From Actinomycetes bacterium (GTDB taxonomy: Bacteria; Actinomycetota; Acidimicrobiia; Acidimicrobiales; Acidimicrobiaceae), in the NCBI GenBank assembly GCA_021823045.1, contig JAKAPB010000021.1, forward strand, positions 1-12,181: 12,181 bases of DNA, written 5' to 3'. A model generated the notes under the pieces. That model ran no database searches and had not been told where the DNA came from. It saw only the letters and a program-made list of their open reading frames with translations. The position numbers were made by a program, and so were the translations under genes. The first letter of the stretch is position 1; each line of letters starts with the position of its first letter. Of the stretch, positions 1 through 5,226 are shown piece after piece.

Positions 1-572
1 ACTTCGGCTTCGAGGATTGAATCTAAAACCCGGGGCGCAGGGGATGCGTCCTCGGCACCGCGATAGCTAACCTCGGCTACTTTTCCCTGGTGCCTATATT
101 TGACGAAGTACTCCTGAAAGCTGATCTCACGGGTCGATTCGTCATGGGAGATTGCGATGCGAGTCCTGACGGGATCATTCGACATCGGGAGGATCTCTAT
201 TCCTAATTTTCGTTTGGAGGTTATTTCGGCCGTCACCTGGGCCAGAGTCGCATTTTCGTTGAGTCGGTCGGTTCGGTAGAGGTGGGTTCCAAGATCTCGA
301 TCTCCGAGGGAAAACCAGCTTTCACCACCGAGAGCCGCTAGCTCCTCCATGGCCTTGAAAGTCTCGTCCTTCACTCCCCAGCCTAGGGTATCGTTAGAAA
401 GGTCGGCCAGTGTGTAGGTGACCGTGTCGATATCTGGCGAAACCGCAAGTGCGTGAAATCTATCGTCGTCTCCGGTATTGACTATCGCGACTATATGTTG
501 ATCGGGAAGTGTGCCACGTAGGCCCCTTAGAAACTTGGCGGCACCCACTCCGCCTGATAGTACGCATATCAT
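1..572 (-). CDS. cofD: 2-phospho-L-lactate transferase CofD/FbiA, N-terminal part
   Basis: This gene runs leftwards and leaves the window after 190 codons; the family is about 310-330 residues, so the C-terminal third is outside. CofD/FbiA transfers a phospholactyl-type (in actinobacteria phosphoenolpyruvyl) group to the deazaflavin FO, an essential step of coenzyme F420 synthesis in the cytoplasm. Visible family signatures are the N-terminal glycine-rich nucleotide loop (LSGGVGAAKFLRGL, residues 5-18), VNTGDD (31-36), a PDIDTVTYTLA segment, GWGVKDET, GGESWFSLGDRDLGTHLYRT, and LPMSNDPVRT followed by FQEYFVKYR. The ATG at 572 is the only reasonable start, because an in-frame stop lies 12 bases upstream. 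There is no spaced Shine-Dalgarno; a TAATCT -10 box sits at -12 to -7, so the mRNA is probably leaderless. It is divergent from the glycosyltransferase operon. Family assignment is very secure; the exact donor substrate is inferred. Confidence 0.95.
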   Translation of the reverse strand, partial: MICVLSGGVGAAKFLRGLRGTLPDQHIVAIVNTGDDDRFHALAVSPDIDTVTYTLADLSNDTLGWGVKDETFKAMEELAALGGESWFSLGDRDLGTHLYRTDRLNENATLAQVTAEITSKRKLGIEILPMSNDPVRTRIAISHDESTREISFQEYFVKYRHQGKVAEVSYRGAEDASPAPRVLDSILEAE

Positions 573-578
573 CCTTAG

Positions 579-584
579 AGATTA
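579..584 (-). promoter_or_regulatory. -10 box of a probable leaderless cofD promoter
   Basis: On the minus strand TAATCT occupies -12 to -7 relative to the cofD ATG, so transcription would begin at or next to the A of the start codon. This matches the TAnnnT leaderless promoters common in actinobacteria. No convincing -35 hexamer is visible. Confidence 0.55.
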
Positions 585-610
585 ACTTAGTGCGGGGAAA
601 TTGGGGCTGG

Positions 611-648
611 TAGGATATCGTCTCCGCTTGGCAAACCTGGAGGAAGGG
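611..648 (+). promoter_or_regulatory. Candidate promoter and ribosome binding site for the GT4 operon
   Basis: TAGGAT at 611-616 fits a -10 hexamer and would give a leader of roughly 25 bases. The leader contains GGAGGAAGGG (639-648) immediately before the ATG at 649. That purine run is the strongest Shine-Dalgarno signal in the window and decides the start of the first glycosyltransferase. The -35 region is weak, so the promoter part is tentative while the ribosome binding site is clear. Confidence 0.4.
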
Positions 649-1749
649 ATGAAAGTAGCGCTCGAAGCGACGGCACTTCTTGGAGAGAAGAGTGGTGTTG
701 GCCAATTTGTCATGGGCGCAATCTCCGGTCTCAACGCAATGTCGGGAGTCGATCTATCGGCATTCGCCGTTACTTGGCGCCGGAGAGGGCAGTTAGCCGA
801 GAGATTACCAAAAGGTGTCCGCCCGAGTGGCCTGCCGATGCCGGCGAGACCCTTGAATCGACTGTGGAGCTCATTGGATTTTCCTCCAGTGGAGCTATTT
901 CTGGGGAAGATCGATATAGTCCACGGGACGAACTTCGTAGTTCCTCCGGCGATCTTTGCGAAGAGGGTCGTTACCGTGCACGACTTGACTCCGTTGAGGT
1001 TTCCCGAGCTCTGTAGGGCCGAAGTGCTAGTCTTTCCCCGCCTCGTCAAGAGGGCCATCGATCGAGGGGCGATAGTACACACCCCATCAGAGTTCGTTCG
1101 TCGCGAGGTGATAGAGCTCTTGGACGGTGACCCCGATCGGGTAGTTGCGGTAGCACACGGAGTGAGCGAATTTGCTAAAGTCGCAGCCAGCGGAGCGCAG
1201 AAGGATACCTCGGATCGCTATCTGCTCGCCGTCGGTACGGTCGAACCCAGAAAGGACTATGTGACCCTTTTGAGGGCTTTTGATAGAGTTGCCGAGTCGC
1301 ATTCGGATTTGCGACTGGTGATCGCCGGGGGCCGAGGTTGGGGTTTCGAGGAGTTCAAGAGCGAACTCGCTCGGACGAAAAACCGTGCTAGGGTAGACTA
1401 CGTCGGCTACGTGGATGATGCCAGAAGGACCGAACTGTTGGCAGGGGCCTCGGTCTTTGTCTATCCCTCTATCTATGAGGGCTTTGGATTTCCCCCTTTG
1501 GAGGCGATGGCTTCGTCGGTCCCTGTCGTTACGACCAAGGCGGGTGCGATAGCGGAGGTCGTTGGTGACGCGGCGCTAATGAATGAGGTTGGAGATGTTT
1601 TGGGACTCGCCGACACGATTGATTCGGTCTTGAATGATCCCGTACTCAGCTCCCGGATGATCAGTAGAGGACAAACTAGGGTAAGGCAATTTACTTGGCA
1701 GAGGACCGCCGAAGGTCTTGTATCGATCTATCGCCTTTTTGGCGGCTAA
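649..1749 (+). CDS. GT4 family glycosyltransferase (MtfB-like), first of three
   Basis: A 366-residue retaining glycosyltransferase of the GT-B fold, the usual size for family GT4; it should transfer a sugar from a nucleotide donor to a growing surface glycan at the cytoplasmic face of the membrane. The N-terminal acceptor domain carries a glycine-containing loop (GEKSGVGQFVMGAI, 12-25), VHGTNFVVP (91-99) and VTVHDLTPLRFPE (108-120). The C-terminal donor domain shows VGTVEPRKD (195-203), the VIAGGRGW segment (224-231) and the EX7E motif in EGFGFPPLEAM, with glutamates 277 and 285. The open frame extends back to a TTG at 601, but the ATG at 649 with its strong GGAGG site and family-like MKVALEA start is preferred. 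It opens a four-gene operon; the next gene starts at the base after its stop. The layout resembles MtfB-type mannosyl- or deoxyhexosyltransferases; the actual donor cannot be read from sequence. Confidence 0.93.
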   Translation: MKVALEATALLGEKSGVGQFVMGAISGLNAMSGVDLSAFAVTWRRRGQLAERLPKGVRPSGLPMPARPLNRLWSSLDFPPVELFLGKIDIVHGTNFVVPPAIFAKRVVTVHDLTPLRFPELCRAEVLVFPRLVKRAIDRGAIVHTPSEFVRREVIELLDGDPDRVVAVAHGVSEFAKVAASGAQKDTSDRYLLAVGTVEPRKDYVTLLRAFDRVAESHSDLRLVIAGGRGWGFEEFKSELARTKNRARVDYVGYVDDARRTELLAGASVFVYPSIYEGFGFPPLEAMASSVPVVTTKAGAIAEVVGDAALMNEVGDVLGLADTIDSVLNDPVLSSRMISRGQTRVRQFTWQRTAEGLVSIYRLFGG

Positions 1750-2883
1750 ATGGTGGACGAATCAGGTGTTGCTAGCGGGTGCGCTTCGGTGAAGACTCTA
1801 CTGGTAGTTGAGCAGCTCAGGAGGAAGATCCCGGGTGGAATCGGTACGTACGCGCGATCCATCTTAGAAGCTTTGGGCACAGTCGAAAGCGGGTTGGGTG
1901 CCGAGCTAGAACTCTTTGCATCGCGCTATGCAGAGATTGGTTCTGATCCACTCCTAGAGTATGGATTTCCCCTTAGAACGTCGAAATTACCCCACCCTTT
2001 AGCCCAGCGAGCTTGGGACAGGGGACTGGATTCCCCCAAGCTCGCCAAAGGTGAAGTCGTACACTCATTTTCGATGGGGGGTCCACGTCTTCGGTCAAAG
2101 TCGAATCGATCTATCTTCACTATTTACGACACCGCCTGGATAGAAGTCCCCGAGACCTTTCCCAAGCGGGGTCGAAATTGGCACTCCGCAGCTTTCGATT
2201 ATATCCGCAACAGTGAGTCATACGTGGTGACGATCTCGCAACGATCAGCTGCCTCCCTCGTCGAAGCGGGGATTGAGCCCGATCGAGTGACCTTGATCCC
2301 CCCTGGTTCGGACCATCTATCAGTCGCGGACAAGGGGGCCACAGAACGCCTTTTGAGTGAGCTTGGAGTCGGGTCTTCCTTTATCTTGTCAGTCTCCACG
2401 TTAGAACCCCGCAAGAACCTCCAGAGGTTGGTCGAGGGGTTTAGGAGATTTAAGGCACTAAATGCTGAGCCTATAGATCTGGTGGTGGTAGGACCAAAGG
2501 GTTGGGACAACTCCCGAATTAATCCCATTGCCAACGTACATATGGCGGGATCGGTATCTTCGTCGGTGTTGGCTGGACTGCTGACGAAGGCGACTTCGCT
2601 TGTCTATGTTCCACTTTATGAAGGTTTTGGTCTGCCGGTCTTGGAGGCAAACGTAAGCTGCGTTCCGGTGGTGGCTTCTGATATTCCAGCTTCAGAAGGT
2701 TGTGCACTGATCGTTGACCCACTCGACCCAGATTCGATCGCACGTGGGATAGAGAGGTCAATTTTTGACACGCGGCTACGCTCTGAGCTTGTGACATGCG
2801 GACTTATGCGGGCTAATGAGATGACTTGGAGTCGCTCGGCCAAAAGCCACTTGGACTTTTGGCGGCAGTTGGGTGCCGAATGA
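1750..2883 (+). CDS. GT4 family glycosyltransferase, second of three (divergent)
   Basis: A 377-residue GT-B glycosyltransferase, paralogous to its two neighbours. Visible are the N-terminal loop IPGGIGTYARSILEAL (27-42), VSTLEPRKN (215-223), VVVGPKGW (245-252) and the EX7E motif EGFGLPVLEA, with glutamates 291 and 299. It has diverged at the acceptor side: where the neighbours have VHG/HHG and VTVHD, it has VHSFSMGG (104-111) and FTIYDTAW (123-130), so the loop histidine of the HD pair is a tyrosine. This suggests a different acceptor or linkage rather than loss of function, since the donor site is intact. The ATG directly follows the stop of the previous gene, indicating translational coupling. 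A GTG at 1789 (residue 14) is an alternative start, because homologous sequence seems to begin near KTLLVVEQL. It ends in an ATGA overlap with the next gene. Confidence 0.92.
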   Translation: MVDESGVASGCASVKTLLVVEQLRRKIPGGIGTYARSILEALGTVESGLGAELELFASRYAEIGSDPLLEYGFPLRTSKLPHPLAQRAWDRGLDSPKLAKGEVVHSFSMGGPRLRSKSNRSIFTIYDTAWIEVPETFPKRGRNWHSAAFDYIRNSESYVVTISQRSAASLVEAGIEPDRVTLIPPGSDHLSVADKGATERLLSELGVGSSFILSVSTLEPRKNLQRLVEGFRRFKALNAEPIDLVVVGPKGWDNSRINPIANVHMAGSVSSSVLAGLLTKATSLVYVPLYEGFGLPVLEANVSCVPVVASDIPASEGCALIVDPLDPDSIARGIERSIFDTRLRSELVTCGLMRANEMTWSRSAKSHLDFWRQLGAE

Positions 2884-3998
2884 AGTTTTCTATCGACCTC
2901 TCGGCTGTTCCAGCCAAGCCAGCTGGAGCTGGTAGATACGCAATAGCCCTAGCCTCGGGAATTTGTGAGGCAATGTCGGCATCGGATTGCGCCCTGCTGG
3001 TCGCCAATTCTAAGGCGGCAACTTTTTGGCAAGGCCTCGCTCCGTGCGCCGAGGTGGTGGCGAGCGTCCCAAGCAACAGGGTACTGCGTCTGCTCTATGA
3101 GCAGACGCTCTTTGGGCGTCTCTTGAACAAAAACAAGGTAGACGTACACCACGGGATTCACTACACAATGCCGGAAGGCTTCAAGGGGGCAAAGGTGGTT
3201 ACCGTCCACGATATGACCCTTTTAGAGCATCCCGAGTGGCACGAGAGGTCAAAGGTAATTCTTTTTACAAGGGCGCTCGCCGTGGCGGCGAAGAGGGCTG
3301 ACTTTATAATCTGCCCTTCGAACTTTACGGCAGATAAGCTACGCAATCTCCTAAATCCAAGGGGTGATGTGGTCGTAATTTATCACGGAGTAGACCAGAG
3401 GGGAATAGGTGGAGAGACTAGATCTGCGCCTAGGCTTCCCGATCAAGTCGCCGGTGCCCCTTATATCCTCTTTGTCGGTACAATTGAGCCGAGAAAGGAC
3501 CTGCCGACGCTAATATCGGCTTTCGAGCGAGTTGCCGAGAAAAACAAGGATTTGGCCCTCGTGGTTGCGGGGCAGGTTGGTTGGAAATCTGCACAAGCAA
3601 TTTCTCGTATCGAAGATAGCCGGCTACGGGAGCGGATATTCCGGCTCGATTACGTGGATGAAGCCACCTTGGGAGCTCTCTATACAAAGGCAAGAGCTTT
3701 CGTCTACCCGTCTTTCGAGGAAGGTTTTGGTCTGCCGGTCTTGGAGGCGATGCGATCGGGGGTTCCAGTTATAACGACAAAAGGGACTTCGATGGCCGAA
3801 GTGGCAAGGGGTGGCGCACTTTTGTTTGAACCCGGAAACTACGAGGAACTAACCGAAGCAATCCAGTCGGTAATCGACGGGACGGCATCGAGTGAGGAAT
3901 TGGTCGCAAAAGGCCTTGAGGTTTCGTCCGACTACACCTGGGAGTCGTCAGTAAAGGCGCATTTGGCGCTCTATCGTCTGGCGGCAGAGAGAAATTAG
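2880..3998 (+). CDS. GT4 family glycosyltransferase, third of three
   Basis: A 372-residue GT-B glycosyltransferase with the full GT4 set: the N-terminal loop AKPAGAGRYAIALA (12-25), VDVHHGIHYTMP (87-98), VVTVHDMTLLEHPEW (106-120), VGTIEPRKD (199-207), VVAGQVGW (228-235) and EX7E in EGFGLPVLEAM, with glutamates 281 and 289. The open frame reaches back to 2826, but the ATG at 2880 overlaps the previous stop as ATGA and begins with the family-like MKFSIDLSAV, so the longer reading is rejected. It is closer to the first GT4 gene at the acceptor loop, yet shares a 29-base identical block with the second gene over the EX7E region (3720-3748 versus 2620-2648). It probably adds a sugar to the same glycan as its neighbours; the substrate is unknown. 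Confidence 0.93.
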   Translation: MKFSIDLSAVPAKPAGAGRYAIALASGICEAMSASDCALLVANSKAATFWQGLAPCAEVVASVPSNRVLRLLYEQTLFGRLLNKNKVDVHHGIHYTMPEGFKGAKVVTVHDMTLLEHPEWHERSKVILFTRALAVAAKRADFIICPSNFTADKLRNLLNPRGDVVVIYHGVDQRGIGGETRSAPRLPDQVAGAPYILFVGTIEPRKDLPTLISAFERVAEKNKDLALVVAGQVGWKSAQAISRIEDSRLRERIFRLDYVDEATLGALYTKARAFVYPSFEEGFGLPVLEAMRSGVPVITTKGTSMAEVARGGALLFEPGNYEELTEAIQSVIDGTASSEELVAKGLEVSSDYTWESSVKAHLALYRLAAERN

Positions 3999-4018
3999 CG
4001 GGTAGAGTCACAGGTCAG

Positions 4019-4936
4019 ATGAAGGCACTAATAACAGGTTTGAACGGATTTGTGGGTGGGTGGCTTAGGGACCATCTCTTAGCCGAGGGAGATTCGGTCT
4101 TTGGTCTCCCAGATGGTCTCGATGTATGTGATCGCCAAGGAATCATAGATTTCATGAACTCAGTGGAGGTCGACTGCCTTTTTCACCTAGCCGCGCTGAC
4201 CCACGTTGGCCAGAGCTGGCATGATCCCGAAGCATTTTTTCGGGTGAATGTGCTAGGCACTCAGAACATTACTGAGGCGCTAGCGAGGTCAAACCCGAAT
4301 GGCAAGCTGATCTACATCTCTTCGTCAGAAGTCTATGGCCAGAGCTTGGCCAGCAGCAGCGGTGACGAGTATCTACCGATCAAGGAGACGGCCTCGATCC
4401 GCCCGGTCACTCCCTATGCTGCCAGTAAAGCGGCGGCAGAATATGTATCTCTTCAAGGAGCTTTCGGTAGGGGGCTAGATGTAGTAATCGCCCGTCCATT
4501 CAACCACGTGGGACCGGGCCAGGGAGAGCAGTTTGTCGTCTCTGGTCTAGCCAAGCGGATTATCGCCGCCGAAATAGAGGGGCTGGATTCGATTCCCGTT
4601 GGCAACCTGGACTCTGAAAGAGACTTTACAGACGTAAGAGATGTCGTGAGGGCCTATAGGTCCCTTGCGATCTCTGGCGATTCAGGGGAAGCCTACAACG
4701 TCTGCTCTGGGAGGGCGGTTTCGATAGCTGAGGTTGCACAGGAACTCATTCGCCTTGCCGGTGGGAGCGTCGCGCTTAGGCAAGATCCTTCACTGATGCG
4801 GATGGTGGAGGTCAAGACGAGCATTGGAGACAGAAGTAAGATTACATCGAAGACTGGCTGGTTGCCGGCTATTTCGATCGATCAGACCCTAGCGGAAATC
4901 CTAGGATTTTGGCGAGATCGGCTAAAGGCGATATAG
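4019..4936 (+). CDS. NAD(P)-dependent sugar-nucleotide reductase/epimerase, GDP-4-keto-6-deoxymannose reductase type
   Basis: A 305-residue extended short-chain dehydrogenase. The cofactor loop TGLNGFVG (6-13), FHLAALTHVGQS (55-66), the catalytic serine region ISSSEVYG (100-107) and the catalytic pair Y133/K137 in PYAASKAAAEY are all intact. The stretch RPFNHVGPGQGEQFVVSG (159-176) followed by VGNLDSERDFTDVRDVVRAY (194-213) is characteristic of the Rmd/Gmd branch, and the length matches Rmd (about 300) rather than Gmd (about 340-370). Rmd reduces GDP-4-keto-6-deoxy-D-mannose to GDP-D-rhamnose. A related reductase giving GDP-6-deoxy-D-talose, or another nucleotide-sugar epimerase, cannot be excluded. 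No Gmd partner is in the window. It lies 20 bp after the third GT4 gene, evidently in the same operon, and would supply its donor sugar. Start: ATG at 4019 with a modest purine-rich AGGTCAG upstream. Confidence 0.85.
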   Translation: MKALITGLNGFVGGWLRDHLLAEGDSVFGLPDGLDVCDRQGIIDFMNSVEVDCLFHLAALTHVGQSWHDPEAFFRVNVLGTQNITEALARSNPNGKLIYISSSEVYGQSLASSSGDEYLPIKETASIRPVTPYAASKAAAEYVSLQGAFGRGLDVVIARPFNHVGPGQGEQFVVSGLAKRIIAAEIEGLDSIPVGNLDSERDFTDVRDVVRAYRSLAISGDSGEAYNVCSGRAVSIAEVAQELIRLAGGSVALRQDPSLMRMVEVKTSIGDRSKITSKTGWLPAISIDQTLAEILGFWRDRLKAI

Positions 4937-5057
4937 CGCCCTTTGTGCAGGCCTTGGTCGTTTTGTTGACAAAACCGAGACCGAGGACCACGCTACCGAC
5001 CGCAATGTTTATCAACTTGTCTAACTCATCGGGGATCAGGTGGTTTGCTTTGGCCAT
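4869..5057 (-). CDS. Possible small leaderless gene, 62 residues, unknown function
   Basis: A 62-codon minus-strand frame whose last 68 bases overlap antisense to the end of the reductase gene. I do not recognise it. The protein has a polar N-terminus (MAKANHLIPDELDK), a short apolar glycine-rich helix-like stretch (residues 16-30, INIAVGSVVLGLGFV) and a basic stretch with one cysteine (NKTTKACTKG, 31-40). The case for it being real is positional: TAGTAT lies at -12 to -7 from its ATG, the same design as cofD and zapE, and most of it lies in otherwise unexplained DNA. Against it are the absence of a Shine-Dalgarno, the antisense overlap, and a bulged hairpin inside the frame. It could instead be a noncoding antisense transcript or nothing. 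Confidence 0.4.
   Translation of the reverse strand: MAKANHLIPDELDKLINIAVGSVVLGLGFVNKTTKACTKGAISPLADLAKILGFPLGSDRSK
4952..4986. terminator. Bulged hairpin after the GT4/reductase operon, possible terminator
   Basis: Sixteen bases after the reductase stop, CCTTGGTC-GTTTTG pairs across a four-base TTGA loop with CAAAAC-(CGA bulge)-GACCGAGG, giving about 13-14 paired bases including a G-T pair. It could end transcription of the operon. There is no T-run on either strand, so it is not a canonical factor-independent terminator. Confidence 0.35.
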
Positions 5058-5063
5058 GAGTAG

Positions 5064-5069
5064 ATACTA
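5064..5069 (-). promoter_or_regulatory. -10 box of the candidate small minus-strand gene
   Basis: TAGTAT on the minus strand sits at -12 to -7 from the ATG at 5057, placing the start of transcription at the start codon. A TTTGCT-like -35 lies about 20 bases further upstream and is poor. Confidence 0.35.
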
Positions 5070-5154
5070 GTGCGCCTATCGTCAGAATTTAGCAAACAAA
5101 GCCAATGAGTAGATGGAGATTATAGGTAATCCGCCCAGATCAGCGGGCATTTGT

Positions 5155-5192
5155 TCGATTAGTAGGCCATCATAGGCAATTCTACTAATCGA
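5155..5192. repeat. 11-bp perfect inverted repeat, probable operator
   Basis: The arms TCGATTAGTAG (5155-5165) and CTACTAATCGA (5182-5192) are exact reverse complements separated by 16 bases; with one bulged T the match extends by TGT/ACA. The right arm overlaps the proposed -35 hexamer of the GT2 gene. No T-run follows, so a dimeric repressor or activator site is likelier than a terminator. Confidence 0.6.
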
Positions 5193-5216
5193 CAATGCCG
5201 TCCATCGTGGTAGCCT
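5189..5216 (+). promoter_or_regulatory. Promoter of the GT2/DUF5719 unit
   Basis: TCGACA (5189-5194) and TAGCCT (5211-5216) are separated by 16 bases and resemble -35 and -10 hexamers of the main sigma factor. Transcription would begin about 4-5 bases before the ATG at 5227, a near-leaderless mRNA, which fits the lack of a Shine-Dalgarno there. The -35 lies inside the right arm of an inverted repeat, suggesting regulation. Confidence 0.45.
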
Positions 5217-5226
5217 TTGTTACCTG

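Noticed and set aside
601..648. Upstream TTG extension of the first GT4 gene
   Set aside because: The 16 extra residues do not look like a GT4 N-terminus, and the ATG at 649 has a strong GGAGG site directly before it.
460..705. Minus-strand frame across the cofD start
   Set aside because: It is an out-of-frame reading of cofD with low-complexity basic residues and no family resemblance.
582..1082. 166-codon minus-strand frame inside the first GT4 gene
   Set aside because: Antisense shadow of a well-supported gene; composition is Ser/Arg/Pro-rich with no motif.
2826..2879. Upstream extension of the third GT4 gene
   Set aside because: It would overlap the preceding gene by 58 bases; ATG 2880 gives the common ATGA coupling and a family-like start.
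5056..5114. Direct repeat ATGAGTAGAT at 5056-5065 and 5105-5114
   Set aside because: Only ten bases in two copies, one of them spanning the small-gene start codon; too little to call a binding site or array.
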